64,000 bases of DNA from Rhodoluna sp. (GCA_024641985.1 JAHEBZ010000003.1:372001-436000), one strand, 5' to 3'. Counted from the first letter of the stretch, positions 35,935-45,978 are shown. Numbers and translations are program-made. The notes: generated from the sequence alone by a model not told the origin.

Positions 35935-37403
35935 TAGTTGAGTTCCCCAAGCTGAATTCTGACCGCCTGCGCGAATTGCTCGCCGCGGTCGGCATAGTCT
36001 TTGAACTGATCCATCGACGCCGCGGCGGGGGCTAACAGCACCACATCGCCCGGGCAAGCCAGCTCGGCGGCCACAGCTACGGCTTCGCTCATCACGGCCA
36101 AATTGTCATCAACTGAAATCTCTACAACTTTGATGCCTGAAGCCTGAGCTGCCAGAGCCTGCATTACCGCAGATCGGTCTTTGCCAATAACAATTGCAGC
36201 CGAAATTCTGTCCGCATAATCTGCAACTAGGCCCGTGATGTCAACACCTTTGAGCAACCCGCCGACAATCCAAATAACGCGTTCGAAAGAATTCAGCGAA
36301 GCGGCGGCTGCATGCGGATTTGTTGCTTTCGAGTCGTCTATCCAGCGAATGCCATTTTTATCGGCAATTAATTCGATTCGATGTGCATCGAGTCGAAAAT
36401 TTGTCAGAGCGCCCCTGATCTCGCCGGGCTGAACTCCGCAGGCTCTTGCGATTGCGGTTGCGGCGGCCACATTCGCCATCAGGTGCGGCGTTAAAACGCC
36501 AATCTCGGCCAAATCATGAAGGGTTGCCACCTCTATCGCGCTGTTGGCGCGGTCATCCAAGAATGCGCGGTCGCAAAGAATTTCTTCTACATAACCAACT
36601 TGGCTTCGGCCAGGCATGCCGGTCGTGAAACCGATGGCTCGAGCGCCCTCAATTACATCGGCATTTTCGACCATCGTTTCGGTTACCCGATCGTTTACGT
36701 TGTAAACGCAGGCAACCTCGGTGTTTTCGAAAATCTTGGCCTTCACGTCGCGATAGGCATCAAAGCTACCGTGCCAATCAAGGTGATCATCGGCAAGATT
36801 CAAAACGGCGCTCACCATAGGTTGAATTGACCCCAAATAGTGCAGCTGAAAACTCGAAAGTTCAACCACTAAAGCGTCATAACCAATTTCATCTCTCACG
36901 GCATCCAAAATTGGCGTTCCGATGTTGCCGCAGGCAATTGCACGAATGCCGCCCGCGTTTAACATGGCCTCGACTAACTGAACCGTAGTGGTTTTGCCGT
37001 TGGTGCCCGTAACAGCTACCCATTTGGCCACGCGAGTGGTTTTATCGCGAAGACGCCAAGCAAGGTCGATGTCTACCCAAACTACTATCTGTGCCGCCTG
37101 ACACCAGGTCAAAACATCGTTTTCGGGTCGAACACCCGGTGAGGTGATCAAAACCTGCGGCGCGTGAGATTTAGCCGCGGCTAAGAGATCACTTGCTGGC
37201 ACACCGGTCAGATGAGGAACGCCAATTACATCGAGAATATCCAGAAGATCCGCTTCAGCATGTTCGGCAATAACCAAAACATCGGCACCGAGTTCAGCCA
37301 ACGTGTCGGCGACCGAAAAACCCGATACGCCCAATCCAAATACAACGACTCGAAGGCCCTTCCAATCGGAATGCCAGCTCGTCAGTGTCGATAAGTCTTT
37401 CAT
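35934..37403 (-). CDS. murD: UDP-N-acetylmuramoylalanine--D-glutamate ligase
   Basis: Adds D-glutamate to UDP-MurNAc-L-alanine. The 489 residues include VVFGLGVSGFSVADTL at the N-terminus, the ATP loop TGTNGKTTTVQLVEAML, VELSSFQLHYLG, LADDHLDWHG, and the C-terminal IDDSKATNPHA with SMDQFKDYADRGEQF. An open frame extends to 37511, but that part reads mraY in another frame; ATG 37403 lies 8 nt after the mraY stop and gives the normal length. No strong ribosome binding site is seen, so coupling with mraY is likely. Confidence 0.95.
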   Translation of the reverse strand: MKDLSTLTSWHSDWKGLRVVVFGLGVSGFSVADTLAELGADVLVIAEHAEADLLDILDVIGVPHLTGVPASDLLAAAKSHAPQVLITSPGVRPENDVLTWCQAAQIVVWVDIDLAWRLRDKTTRVAKWVAVTGTNGKTTTVQLVEAMLNAGGIRAIACGNIGTPILDAVRDEIGYDALVVELSSFQLHYLGSIQPMVSAVLNLADDHLDWHGSFDAYRDVKAKIFENTEVACVYNVNDRVTETMVENADVIEGARAIGFTTGMPGRSQVGYVEEILCDRAFLDDRANSAIEVATLHDLAEIGVLTPHLMANVAAATAIARACGVQPGEIRGALTNFRLDAHRIELIADKNGIRWIDDSKATNPHAAAASLNSFERVIWIVGGLLKGVDITGLVADYADRISAAIVIGKDRSAVMQALAAQASGIKVVEISVDDNLAVMSEAVAVAAELACPGDVVLLAPAAASMDQFKDYADRGEQFAQAVRIQLGELN

Positions 37404-37411
37404 GCTTTGAT

Positions 37412-38512
37412 TTAGCCGTAAATCCATTCGATGTAGAACAGTCCGATACCGCTGAGCACACATAAACCGGCAATGATCCAAAAGCGCACAACAACTGTAA
37501 TTTGCGCCCAACCTCGTAGTTCAAAGTGATGATGCAAAGGGCTCATCAAAAACACTCGCCTACCGGTGCCAGTTTTCCATTTGGTAACTTTAAAGAAGAC
37601 CCGCTGAATGACGACCGAGCCAGTTACGATTACGAAAATTCCACCGATCAACACCAAAAGCAACTCGGTGCGCGAAAGAATTGCTAGTGCGGCAAGTGCC
37701 CCACCGAGGCCCAGCGAACCGGTGTCTCCCATAAAGATCTGAGCTGGTGAGGTATTCCACCACAAGAATCCGGTGAGCGCTCCGACTATAGCCGATGCAA
37801 CTACCGCAAGATCGAGCGGGTCGCGCACGTTGTAGCAACTGCTGAGATTCTCGACCACAGAGCCACAGGCTTGGTTGAACTGCCAGAACCCGATCACCGC
37901 GTAAGCGCCGATCGCCATGATTGTCGACCCGGTAGCAAGGCCATCTAGACCGTCGGCGATGTTCACCCCGTTGGATGCCCCGGCAACCATGAAATATATC
38001 CAGAGAATAAAAAGCCCAACTCCAACTACCGAGCCAAACATCATTAGGTCGAGATTCGAGTCTCGCACCAACGAAATTTTGGTCGAAGCGGGAGTTAAAT
38101 TTTGCTCGTTCGGAAAGTTGAGTGCCAAAACAGCAAAAACGGTCGCCACAACGCCTTGCCCGGCAATTTTTGCCCACCCAGAAAGACCGAGGCTGCGTTG
38201 CCGATGGGTTTTGATGAAGTCGTCGATGAACCCCACCAAACCCAAACCAACCAACATAAACAAGACAAGTAAAGCTGAAACGCTTGGTGTTTCAAAGTTC
38301 GCTAATTTACCGACAAAGTATCCCAAAACCGCAGCGACAATAATGACCACGCCGCCCATTGTCGGGGTGCCGCGCTTGGTGTGGTGGCTTTGCGGCCCAT
38401 CGTCACGGATGAACTGCCCCCACCTGAGCCTTCTGAAAAGCCAAATAAACCCTGGAGTGGCTAACAGAGTAAATGCCATGGCTACGCCGCCGGCGAGCAA
38501 AATCGCTCTCAT
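37412..38512 (-). CDS. mraY: Phospho-N-acetylmuramoyl-pentapeptide transferase
   Basis: Makes lipid I by transferring phospho-MurNAc-pentapeptide to undecaprenyl phosphate. The 366 residues have ten helices and the MraY marks: [12 protein letters not shown]-like block ([15 protein letters not shown]), FIDDFIK with the Asp pair, [30 protein letters not shown] and the late [18 protein letters not shown] lies 10 nt before the ATG. It overlaps murF by 4 nt. Confidence 0.97.
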   Translation of the reverse strand: MRAILLAGGVAMAFTLLATPGFIWLFRRLRWGQFIRDDGPQSHHTKRGTPTMGGVVIIVAAVLGYFVGKLANFETPSVSALLVLFMLVGLGLVGFIDDFIKTHRQRSLGLSGWAKIAGQGVVATVFAVLALNFPNEQNLTPASTKISLVRDSNLDLMMFGSVVGVGLFILWIYFMVAGASNGVNIADGLDGLATGSTIMAIGAYAVIGFWQFNQACGSVVENLSSCYNVRDPLDLAVVASAIVGALTGFLWWNTSPAQIFMGDTGSLGLGGALAALAILSRTELLLVLIGGIFVIVTGSVVIQRVFFKVTKWKTGTGRRVFLMSPLHHHFELRGWAQITVVVRFWIIAGLCVLSGIGLFYIEWIYG

Positions 38513-39924
38513 GAACGTACCTCCATTAGTTTGTCTCCCAGGTGTCTGAGATTTGCCGATTTCGACGACTTAACCAGCACGATGTCTCCGGGCTCAAGCA
38601 TTTCACGAACTGCCTCAAATGCTTTGTCAATTTGGTCGAAGAAAATCGATTCACGATCCCACGAACCCTCGAGCACTGCGCCGCTGTGAATTAATCTGGC
38701 GGCCTCGCCAACAACCACAAGCTGATCGATATTTAGGCGCACGACGAATCTGCCAATCGAGTCGTGTTCGGTTTTCGAGGCCTCTCCCAACTCTGCCATT
38801 TCGCCCAAAATGGCTATGGTTCTGCGGCCGGTTTTGCCAAGCTGGGCAAGCGTTTGCAGAGCCGCGCGAGTCGAATCGGGGCTGGCGTTGTAGGCATCAT
38901 TGATGATGGTTACGCCGTCAGAGCGGTGCGTCACCTGCATTCTCCAACGCTCAGCCAACGCCATCGACTCGAGTGCCGCAATAGCGTTTGCCCGGTTGAT
39001 ACCAAGTTGATCGGCCACCGACAGGCTTGCTAACGCATTCATCACGTGATGCTCGCCCAAAATTCTCAGGTTCACTTTTGAAATAGCCGCGTCTGGCCAG
39101 TGCATCTCAAACGCTGTGCCATCGATCGACAGGGCCAGATTTGTTGCACGATAATCGGCATCGGCCGCGGTTCCAAAACTGATTTTCTCAGCCTGGTTTA
39201 GCGAAACCATTTCTCGAACATAACCGTCATCGGCGTTGTAAACAAAAATATCGTCAGGGCCGAGTGCCGAAGCCAATTCAGATTTTATTTGCGCGGTGGT
39301 TTCAATACCGCCAAACTCACCCACGTGCGCCAGCCCAACTTTGAGCATGACTCCGATGTTTGGTTTGGCTATGTCTGCCAAGTATGCAATGCTGCCACTA
39401 CCGCCCGCGCCCATCTCGACCACAAGGTAACGGGTTTGATAATCAGCCTTCAGCATTGATATGGGAGCACCCACCTCGTTGTTGTACGACTCGATCGGCG
39501 CAATTGTTTCTCCGGCGGTTTGCAAGATCTCGCGCAACATGTTTTTCGTGGTGGTTTTGCCGTTCGAGCCAGTCACACCGATTACAACTAGCGAACCAGT
39601 TTTGGCTAATTCCTCGAGAACATGTTTAGCAAGCAAACCCAGGGCCGCTACACCATTGCGAACTCGAAGTTGTGGAAGATGCGCAGAATCTTCCACAAAG
39701 TGCTCCACTATGGCTGCCACTGCGCCGGTCTTGAAGGCAGAAGCCACAAATAAGTGGCCGTCGGTTGTTTCGCCTGGCTTAGCGAAAAAGATTGCCCCCT
39801 GGGCAACTAATCTCGAATCAGTTTCTACTGACCCGGTTGCGATCAAATCAAGGTTCTCGGCCGCGGCAAGGTTTGGCTCTGCACCGATTGCTTCGGCTAA
39901 GTCGCGAAGCGAAATGTCGATCAT
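38509..39924 (-). CDS. murF: UDP-N-acetylmuramoyl-tripeptide--D-alanyl-D-alanine ligase
   Basis: Adds the D-Ala-D-Ala dipeptide to complete the stem pentapeptide. The 471 residues start at ATG 39924, overlapping the murE stop (ATGA); a longer frame to 40029 is murE sequence in another frame. Motifs: [17 protein letters not shown] (ATP loop), [38 protein letters not shown], and [16 protein letters not shown] with [11 protein letters not shown] standalone ddl gene is not in this cluster. Confidence 0.96.
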   Translation of the reverse strand: MIDISLRDLAEAIGAEPNLAAAENLDLIATGSVETDSRLVAQGAIFFAKPGETTDGHLFVASAFKTGAVAAIVEHFVEDSAHLPQLRVRNGVAALGLLAKHVLEELAKTGSLVVIGVTGSNGKTTTKNMLREILQTAGETIAPIESYNNEVGAPISMLKADYQTRYLVVEMGAGGSGSIAYLADIAKPNIGVMLKVGLAHVGEFGGIETTAQIKSELASALGPDDIFVYNADDGYVREMVSLNQAEKISFGTAADADYRATNLALSIDGTAFEMHWPDAAISKVNLRILGEHHVMNALASLSVADQLGINRANAIAALESMALAERWRMQVTHRSDGVTIINDAYNASPDSTRAALQTLAQLGKTGRRTIAILGEMAELGEASKTEHDSIGRFVVRLNIDQLVVVGEAARLIHSGAVLEGSWDRESIFFDQIDKAFEAVREMLEPGDIVLVKSSKSANLRHLGDKLMEVRS

Positions 39925-41462
39925 GACCAGCCGCTCTCTTTGAGCGCATCTCTGGCCTCTTGCCTTGCCGAATAAGGTGTGCGAACACCACGAATGTCTC
40001 GGTAGTCTTGGTGCCCAGGGCCAGCCCACAGAATCGAGTCGCCAACCTTGGCGAGCGAAACGGCCTTTCGAATTGCCGCCTCGGGAGGGCTAACCTCGTA
40101 AATTTCTAAATTTGGTCTAGCGGCTTTGGCGGCATCAACGAGCGTCTTGCGAATGGCTGCCGGATCTTCAAACCTTGGGTGGTGATCGGTGATAACCAAA
40201 ACATCGCAACCATCGGCTGCAATCTGAGCCATCGCCGGTCGTTTAGTGGCGTCGCGATCTCCATCGGCTCCAAAAACCATAAAGACTCGGCCATTGGTCA
40301 CCTTGCGAACCGCCGCGAGAGTATTCAAAAAAGCGTCTGGGCTGTGGCCAAAGTCAACATAAACATCTGGCCCGTCGGCACCGGTGACACGTTCGGTGCG
40401 ACCGGGTAGGTAGGCATCGATGCCGCCCTCAATGGCCTTGGCAATCACCGTTGCATCGTGACCAGCTTCGACCAACATGGCAATTGCAAGGCCGGCATTT
40501 GCCGCCATGTGCGCGCCCAAAAGCGGAACCCGCGAACGAATATTGATGCCATTCGGCCCGGCAAGAACAAATGAGGTGTATTTGGGAGTCTCGGCGGTTA
40601 CCGCCAAGTGCCAATCGGCATCAACACCCATCTCGCTCGTGATTGTAGCAACAGGTATTTGACTCTTGGATTTAAATGCTCGGCCGTATTTTGAATCGAG
40701 GCAGACCACGCCTTTTGATGCCCGCTTGGCAGTGAATAGCTCGGCCTTTGCGGCCAGGTATTCATCCATGGTTGCATAATCGTCTAGGTGATCGTGGCTC
40801 AGATTCGTGAAACCAACCACGTCAAAGTGCATGCCGTCGACGCGAAGCTGAGATAGAGCCTGCGCCGACACTTCTACGGCCACCGAAGTAACGCCCTTTT
40901 CACGCATTCTTGCAATTAAGGCTTGCATTTCAGGCGATTCGGGCGTGGTGAGGCGGCTCACAATAACTTCACCGGCAATGTGACGTTCGGCTGTCGAGGT
41001 TAGGCCCGTCGTCTCGCCGACTTGACGAAGAATAGCCTCGAGCAAATAGCTCGTCGATGTCTTGCCATTGGTGCCGGTTGTGCCGTACAAAGTAGGCATG
41101 TTTCCGGGGATGTTTCCGTATACGAACGCTGCTAAGTCGCCGAGATGTGCTCGCGGGTTTTCGAGCAACAAAACGGGCACTAAACATTCGCCTATTTCTT
41201 GGGCTCCCGCCGAATCTGTGATTAGAGCCACCGCTCCAAGCGAAATTGCCTTATCTGCAAATCTCGCACCGTGGGTTTTTTTGCCCGGCATCGCTACAAA
41301 GATATCGCCCATGCGCAAGTCACCGGTGTTCATGCTTATTCCGGTGGCCATTAAGCCGGCAAGCTCGCCAACAAAATCAAGTTGAAACCTTTCGGCAATC
41401 AGCGAAACCGCTACGGGCACAACGTGATTCGGCCGAAGGATAGGAGGAATGGATTCGTTCAT
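39921..41462 (-). CDS. murE: UDP-N-acetylmuramoyl-dipeptide--diamino-acid ligase
   Basis: Adds the third stem-peptide residue, a diamino acid. The 513 residues have the MurE N-domain (SMNTGDLRMGDIFVAMPG, HGARFADKAISLGA), the ATP loop YGTTGTNGKTSTSYLLEAIL, TTPESPEM, and FTNLSHDHLDDY. The substrate-specificity motif, DNPR in meso-DAP enzymes, reads HHPR here (residues 427-430, after TD). Microbacteriaceae commonly use Lys, Orn or diaminobutyrate, so the usual meso-DAP label should not be assumed. It starts 5 nt after ftsI. Confidence 0.94.
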   Translation of the reverse strand: MNESIPPILRPNHVVPVAVSLIAERFQLDFVGELAGLMATGISMNTGDLRMGDIFVAMPGKKTHGARFADKAISLGAVALITDSAGAQEIGECLVPVLLLENPRAHLGDLAAFVYGNIPGNMPTLYGTTGTNGKTSTSYLLEAILRQVGETTGLTSTAERHIAGEVIVSRLTTPESPEMQALIARMREKGVTSVAVEVSAQALSQLRVDGMHFDVVGFTNLSHDHLDDYATMDEYLAAKAELFTAKRASKGVVCLDSKYGRAFKSKSQIPVATITSEMGVDADWHLAVTAETPKYTSFVLAGPNGINIRSRVPLLGAHMAANAGLAIAMLVEAGHDATVIAKAIEGGIDAYLPGRTERVTGADGPDVYVDFGHSPDAFLNTLAAVRKVTNGRVFMVFGADGDRDATKRPAMAQIAADGCDVLVITDHHPRFEDPAAIRKTLVDAAKAARPNLEIYEVSPPEAAIRKAVSLAKVGDSILWAGPGHQDYRDIRGVRTPYSARQEARDALKESGWS

Positions 41463-41467
41463 TTACT

Positions 41468-43234
41468 TCACTTCCATTCTGTTGGAATGTTTGCCGAAAG
41501 GGTAGTTGAAGGCGGCACGCGGTAGGTTCTGAGCAGTTGTTGCATGATTCGCTTGAAACTTGGGGTGGCGCCAATCGAGTTGCTTACAGTGCGTGGTTTA
41601 TAGACGGTTACAGCCACTACAAAGTCGGGGTTTTCTGCCGGCGCCGCGCCAATGAACGAGACGGCATAACGACCACTGTAGCCAGAAGATCCAGATGCGA
41701 TTTGAGCCGTTCCGGTTTTGCCACCAACGCGATAGCCAGGAACAGCCGCCGTCTTTCCGATGCCACCCTGCTCAACAACCTTCTCAAGCATGTCCATTGT
41801 AGATTTGGCTGTTGCCTCCGAAATTACGCGAACTCCGGGCTTTACCTCGGTGCGCAACAGGTTGCCATTCGAGTCTTCACACCCCTCGACCAAGATCGGT
41901 GAAAGGCGAACGCCCTTATTGGCAATTGCTTGATACATCATCGCCGATTGAATCGGAGTAACGCTAACGCCCTGCCCGAACATCGATACATATTTTTTGA
42001 TGCCATCCCACTCATCGACATTATTGAGCAGCCCGGCCTCTTCGCCTGGATACCCGGCATTGGTTTTTTGACCAAGGCCAAATTTCTTTAGATACGTATA
42101 GCGGGTGCGGTAGTCGACTGCTTGGCCGATCTTCATGATTCCGGTGTTGGAGGAATCTCGAAGTACACCGGTTAATGTCAGTTTGTCGTCGCCGTGCGGG
42201 TGGCTGTCGGTCACCTTATAAGAAGTGCCCGGCACTACCCATCCAAAAGGAGCAATGGTTTGGGTGGCTGGGGTTGCCTTGCCCTGATCGATAGCCGTTG
42301 CACCGGTTATGGCCTTTAATGTCGAGCCGGGCTCAAACATGAACCTGAATATTCTGGATCCACGATCATCACTGGCAACTTTGCCCGGTTCGTTTGGGTC
42401 GACCGATGGAGCCTCGGCGGCAACCAAAATTCGACCGGTTTTAACCTCAATAACTGTAGCCACGGCCCAATCGGCTCGCAACCGAGCAACCTCGCTGGTC
42501 AAGACCTGTTGAGCGAAATATTGCAAATCGGCATTAATGGTGAGGTGCACGGCCCGGCCGTTTACGGCAGCTTGAGTTGTAACCGTGCTCGAAGGGATCT
42601 TGATGCCATCAACACCCTTTTCAAAGCTTTCTTGACCGTCTATGCCGGCAAGACATGAATTGAACGACGTCTCGATGCCTTCTACAGCAACGCCCTCATT
42701 ATTCAAATAACCGATGATGTTGCCAGCAACGGCGCCGTTTGGATAAAGGCGATCAGGAATCGGGTCGTAATAGAGCCACGGAATATTTAGCGAGCGAATT
42801 TTGCGATAGCTTTCAGCATCGACGCGCTTTTTGATTTGCGAGTATTCGCCAGTGCCGGTGATTTTGGCCAGCACCTCGACCTGGGTCATTTCTAGAATCG
42901 TTGCAATTTCATTAGCGATCTGGTCTACCGGGATAAGCACCGACTGACCGTTCACCTTTCGGCTAACCGCAAACACTTTGCTTGGAGCAGCGTTTATGTC
43001 ATAGCGATAAACGGTGCGCGCAAGAACAGCACCGCTGGCATCGAGAATTTCACCACGAAGTGCGGGAAGTGTGCGTGTTACGGCCCGGTTTTCATACGAA
43101 ATTTTATTAATGGCCTCGGCCTGAACCACCTGGTAGTCGACTAGTCGAATGGAGAAACCGACGCAGAGTATGGCAACCATGGCCATGACCCACTTGCCAC
43201 GTGATTTTGGGTCTCCGGGCGTCAGATATGCCAT
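41468..43234 (-). CDS. ftsI: Penicillin-binding protein, septal transpeptidase FtsI/PBP3
   Basis: Class B transpeptidase that cross-links septal peptidoglycan. The 588 residues have an N-terminal membrane helix (WVMAMVAILCVGFSIRLVD), a pedestal domain, and the transpeptidase with all three motifs: SxxK in FEPGSTLKAITG, SxN in RDSSNTGIM, and KTG in VGGKTGTAQIASG. The spacing of these motifs is typical. It follows the ftsL-like gene by 16 nt in the dcw run. Confidence 0.96.
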   Translation of the reverse strand: MAYLTPGDPKSRGKWVMAMVAILCVGFSIRLVDYQVVQAEAINKISYENRAVTRTLPALRGEILDASGAVLARTVYRYDINAAPSKVFAVSRKVNGQSVLIPVDQIANEIATILEMTQVEVLAKITGTGEYSQIKKRVDAESYRKIRSLNIPWLYYDPIPDRLYPNGAVAGNIIGYLNNEGVAVEGIETSFNSCLAGIDGQESFEKGVDGIKIPSSTVTTQAAVNGRAVHLTINADLQYFAQQVLTSEVARLRADWAVATVIEVKTGRILVAAEAPSVDPNEPGKVASDDRGSRIFRFMFEPGSTLKAITGATAIDQGKATPATQTIAPFGWVVPGTSYKVTDSHPHGDDKLTLTGVLRDSSNTGIMKIGQAVDYRTRYTYLKKFGLGQKTNAGYPGEEAGLLNNVDEWDGIKKYVSMFGQGVSVTPIQSAMMYQAIANKGVRLSPILVEGCEDSNGNLLRTEVKPGVRVISEATAKSTMDMLEKVVEQGGIGKTAAVPGYRVGGKTGTAQIASGSSGYSGRYAVSFIGAAPAENPDFVVAVTVYKPRTVSNSIGATPSFKRIMQQLLRTYRVPPSTTLSANIPTEWK

Positions 43235-43250
43235 CTGCCGACCTGCCTAA

Positions 43251-43874
43251 CTAGTGAGTAGGTGAGGCTGGAATTGCCGCACCAGTCGAAACTAATGTAG
43301 TGGTGACCGAAACCGGCTTAGCGACACCGGCGGCCATAGCGGTCGGCTGGGTAGCCGCCCCGCTTGAAACCGACGCGCTTGGAATCGCAGACTTAGTCAA
43401 AGTTACGTCTTCGGCCGCAATCAGTTCGGCACCGTTCGATTGCTGAACTAAGGCAGAGTTAGGAACCAGGTTGCGGCCCACGCGACCATCGGCATTAAGT
43501 GCTGCCTTAGGCTTGCCGAACACTTTCTGATCAGACAATCGCAAGAAGACTGGGTTTGCATTCGAAATCATGCCCAGCTTGGAAGCCGCATTAGCAAGAT
43601 TTTGCTGCGACGAAAGTGAATCTACCTCTTCGCTCAAAATCTGAGTCGTCGTGGTCAATTCCTTCTTTTCTTTCTGAATTGCCGACAGCTCGTAGACAGC
43701 GTTTGAAGTCAAAATTGTCAGAAGAAGATTCAGCAACGCAATCGTTAAAAAGCCAACCAAGACGGCGCCACCAATGAAAACTCCGGGACGCGATTGGCGG
43801 AATGTCGCGATGCTGAGAGCAGGCCGATTTTGGTTAGATGGTCGATTGTTCTGAGCCAAACGCAGGGTGCTCAT
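43251..43874 (-). CDS. FtsL-like divisome protein
   Basis: A 207-residue bitopic protein in the ftsL position between rsmH and ftsI. It has a 35-residue cytoplasmic start, one membrane helix ([25 protein letters not shown], about 30-55), and an extracytoplasmic coiled coil ([33 protein letters not shown] split over about 62-95) that ends in the ANAASKLGM box typical of FtsL/FtsB-type proteins. Unlike classic FtsL (about 100 residues), it carries a 100-residue low-complexity Ala/Ser/Thr/Val tail outside the cell. The call rests on architecture and position because FtsL sequence is poorly conserved. The start overlaps the rsmH stop by 4 nt. Confidence 0.78.
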   Translation of the reverse strand: MSTLRLAQNNRPSNQNRPALSIATFRQSRPGVFIGGAVLVGFLTIALLNLLLTILTSNAVYELSAIQKEKKELTTTTQILSEEVDSLSSQQNLANAASKLGMISNANPVFLRLSDQKVFGKPKAALNADGRVGRNLVPNSALVQQSNGAELIAAEDVTLTKSAIPSASVSSGAATQPTAMAAGVAKPVSVTTTLVSTGAAIPASPTH

Positions 43875-44833
43875 GCTGCTCTCCGAATCTTTACAGCGGC
43901 GCGCAATCGAACCGAAGCTGCTCGTGGGTTTTTTGAAATTTCAGATTCAGAAGCCGGCTCGGCTCCCTTCACGAGCAGGCGCACAACCGGCGCATGCTCA
44001 GGCAACTCGAATGGAAGTTCGAGAGGTGCCGAAGATGTTGCTGCAGCCGCGAAAGCCTGTTTGGTGATTCTGTCTTCAAGTGAGTGATAAGAAAGAACTA
44101 CGATTCGACCGCCAACTGCGAGTGAGCGGATAGCTGCCGGCATTGTTCTGGTGAGCACTTCAAGCTCGCCATTCACTTCGATTCTGAGCGCCTGAAAGAC
44201 TCGCTTTGCCGGGTGACCCGAACTTTTGCCCGGGATGAATGGAATTACCTTGGCAATTAATCCGGCAAGCTGCGTGCTGGTTTCAAAAGGAACTGACTTG
44301 CGTTGGTTCACAATCGCTGCGGCAACGGCCTTGGCGTAGCGCTCTTCGCCAAAATCTTTGAAAATACGAGCAAGCTCTTGTTCGCTGTAGCTATTAACCA
44401 CTTCGGCTGCGGTTTGGCCGGTTGTGGTGTCCATGCGCATGTCCAACGGGGCGTCGTATGAATAAGCAAACCCGCGATCGGCTTCATCCAACTGCATCGA
44501 CGACACGCCAAGGTCTAGCAAAATTGCCTGAACTTCATCAATGCCGAGCTCGTCGAGAACCTCTTCGATCTCGTCATAAACCGCGTGCACAAGGTGAATT
44601 CGGTCGGAATACGCAGCTAGACGCTGGCCGGCCAATTCGAGAGCCTTGGTGTCGCGATCAATGCCCACCAGTGTCAAGTTTGGAAAGCGCTTAAGGAACG
44701 CTTCGCTGTGACCGCCAAGACCCAGGGTGCAGTCAACGTAAACGGCGGTGTCACCTCCAAGTGCTTCGCCAAGAATATCTAGGCACCTATCGAGTGCTAC
44801 CGGTTCGTGAATTTCACTGATTTCTTTGGCCAT
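43871..44833 (-). CDS. rsmH: 16S rRNA (cytosine(1402)-N4)-methyltransferase RsmH
   Basis: Methylates N4 of C1402 in the decoding centre of 16S rRNA using SAM. From ATG 44833 the protein has 320 residues, the family length; the open frame runs further to 45037 but that part does not resemble the family. Motifs: [29 protein letters not shown] (SAM loop), [19 protein letters not shown], and the late [12 protein letters not shown]. It lies 113 nt downstream of mraZ and overlaps the ftsL-like gene. Confidence 0.96.
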   Translation of the reverse strand: MAKEISEIHEPVALDRCLDILGEALGGDTAVYVDCTLGLGGHSEAFLKRFPNLTLVGIDRDTKALELAGQRLAAYSDRIHLVHAVYDEIEEVLDELGIDEVQAILLDLGVSSMQLDEADRGFAYSYDAPLDMRMDTTTGQTAAEVVNSYSEQELARIFKDFGEERYAKAVAAAIVNQRKSVPFETSTQLAGLIAKVIPFIPGKSSGHPAKRVFQALRIEVNGELEVLTRTMPAAIRSLAVGGRIVVLSYHSLEDRITKQAFAAAATSSAPLELPFELPEHAPVVRLLVKGAEPASESEISKNPRAASVRLRAAVKIRRAA

Positions 44834-44946
44834 TTTGATCCGAGGATCCCTCTTGCTAGAACCCCATCCATTCGTTGCGAGCTTGGTTTTCGCAACTCCT
44901 CGATTCTTCAATCGATTTCTGAACGGGTGGAGATCTAGCAGTAGGG

Positions 44947-45378
44947 CTAGAAGAGTCCCGGAATCACCTCCTCCGCAACATTCGCGAAAGCTGATTCTTG
45001 CTTTGCCAAGTATTCGTTCCAGGCCTTGGCATCCCATATTTCGGCACGAGTTCCCACGCCGATTACCACTAGATCTTTGCCGAGGTCTGCATACTCGCGA
45101 AGGGCAGCTGGAATGGTGATTCTGCCTTGCTTATCTGGCTGCTCGTTGGAAGCACCAGAAAGAAAAACTCGCAAATAGTTGCGGGCTTCGGCGCTAGTAA
45201 CTGGAGCTTGACGAATTTTGTCGTGCACCAATTCGAACTCGGCGGTGCTAAATACAAACAGGCAGCGGTCCTGCCCCCTGGTGACAACTAGACCGCCCTG
45301 AAGCTCGTCGCGAAATTTGGCCGGAAGAATTACCCGACCCTTGTCGTCCAGCTTGGGTGCGTGTGTGCCAAGTAGCAT
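44947..45378 (-). CDS. mraZ: Transcriptional regulator MraZ
   Basis: First gene of the dcw cluster; an AbrB-fold DNA-binding protein that represses its own promoter in several bacteria. The 143 residues have two copies of the swapped-hairpin motif: [17 protein letters not shown] and [24 protein letters not shown] lies 3 nt before the ATG. The region ahead of the start has four direct repeats with 10-nt period that fit MraZ binding repeats, so autoregulation is likely. Confidence 0.96.
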   Translation of the reverse strand: MLLGTHAPKLDDKGRVILPAKFRDELQGGLVVTRGQDRCLFVFSTAEFELVHDKIRQAPVTSAEARNYLRVFLSGASNEQPDKQGRITIPAALREYADLGKDLVVIGVGTRAEIWDAKAWNEYLAKQESAFANVAEEVIPGLF

Positions 45379-45405
45379 CCGCTCCCCCTTCTCGACATCG
45401 ATTTT

Positions 45406-45439
45406 CCGCTTATCTCCACATTACACCACTTTCATCCAC
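45406..45439 (-). promoter_or_regulatory. MraZ operator: four direct repeats at 10-nt period
   Basis: On the minus strand GTGGA, GTGGT, GTGGA and GCGGA begin exactly 10 nt apart (45439, 45429, 45419, 45409), ending 28 nt before the mraZ ATG. Known MraZ sites are G-rich TGG-type repeats with 5-nt spacers, the same pitch. A TAATGT that could be the -10 lies between the second and third repeats, so binding would block transcription. Confidence 0.8.
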
Positions 45440-45568
45440 AATAAGAAAAAAATTGCCAAAAATTCGCACTCGGCGTGTCGATAAATCCAGTAAACACAAG
45501 ACTTTTCGCATGTGGAGGAAAATGGAGCGATTGGGAAGAACTTTCATCGTTTCTGGCCAATTTGGGCA

Positions 45569-45592
45569 TAAAAAAACTCCCCTAAGGGAGCT
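45569..45592 (-). terminator. Rho-independent terminator after the DUF3040 gene
   Basis: Read on the minus strand, CTCCC-TTAG-GGGAG followed by seven T. The stem is short (5 bp) but G+C rich with a good T tract, 18 nt past the DUF3040 stop and upstream of the mraZ promoter. Confidence 0.7.
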
Positions 45593-45609
45593 TTGCTGAA
45601 TGCAGGGTG

Positions 45610-45972
45610 TTACTGGCCCTGACGGCGATCCCACCGGTCTTCAAAAAAGTTGCGTTTGGCCGCAGTGTGGCTCGAAGAGGTTTTCGAAGAAGTCGGTTTT
45701 ATTCCGGCCTTCTGTACGACAGATTTAGAACTCGCCAAGGTGAGCCCAGCGAGCATTACTAGAAATGCAGCCACACCTAACAAGGTGATTTGCAGCACCA
45801 CGGCAGTGACCAGAATAGAAATTCCGATCACAGTCAGCGCGGCCCCAGCAACAATTTTTTGCGGCGAAGATATTTTGGCAGAGTTCAATTTTGATACCAG
45901 GGCAGCGTCGGTCTCGTAGAGACCTCGCTCCATTTCATCAAGCAATCGTTGCTCACGTTCCGAAAGTGCCAT
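45610..45972 (-). CDS. DUF3040 membrane protein
   Basis: A 120-residue actinobacterial protein of unknown function. The N-terminal MALSEREQRLLDEMERGLYE is the recognisable start of DUF3040, followed by two membrane helices (IVAGAALTVIGISILVTAVVL and LLGVAAFLVMLAGLTLA) and a basic C-terminus (FFEDRWDRRQGQ). It lies just upstream of mraZ as does Rv2169c near the mycobacterial dcw cluster. Its promoter is leaderless and mirrors that of the divergent polyprenyl synthase. Confidence 0.85.
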   Translation of the reverse strand: MALSEREQRLLDEMERGLYETDAALVSKLNSAKISSPQKIVAGAALTVIGISILVTAVVLQITLLGVAAFLVMLAGLTLASSKSVVQKAGIKPTSSKTSSSHTAAKRNFFEDRWDRRQGQ

Positions 45973-45978
45973 ACCTAA

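Noticed and set aside
44834-44946. Internal promoter between mraZ and rsmH
   Set aside because: The 113-nt gap invites a promoter, and a GAGGGATCCTC-like symmetry occurs near 44842, but I found no box with good spacing.
45440-45568. Possible small gene in the mraZ-DUF3040 gap
   Set aside because: A short plus-strand frame near 45510 has AGGA ahead of an ATG, but it runs through the terminator hairpin, is only about 25 codons long and resembles nothing known.
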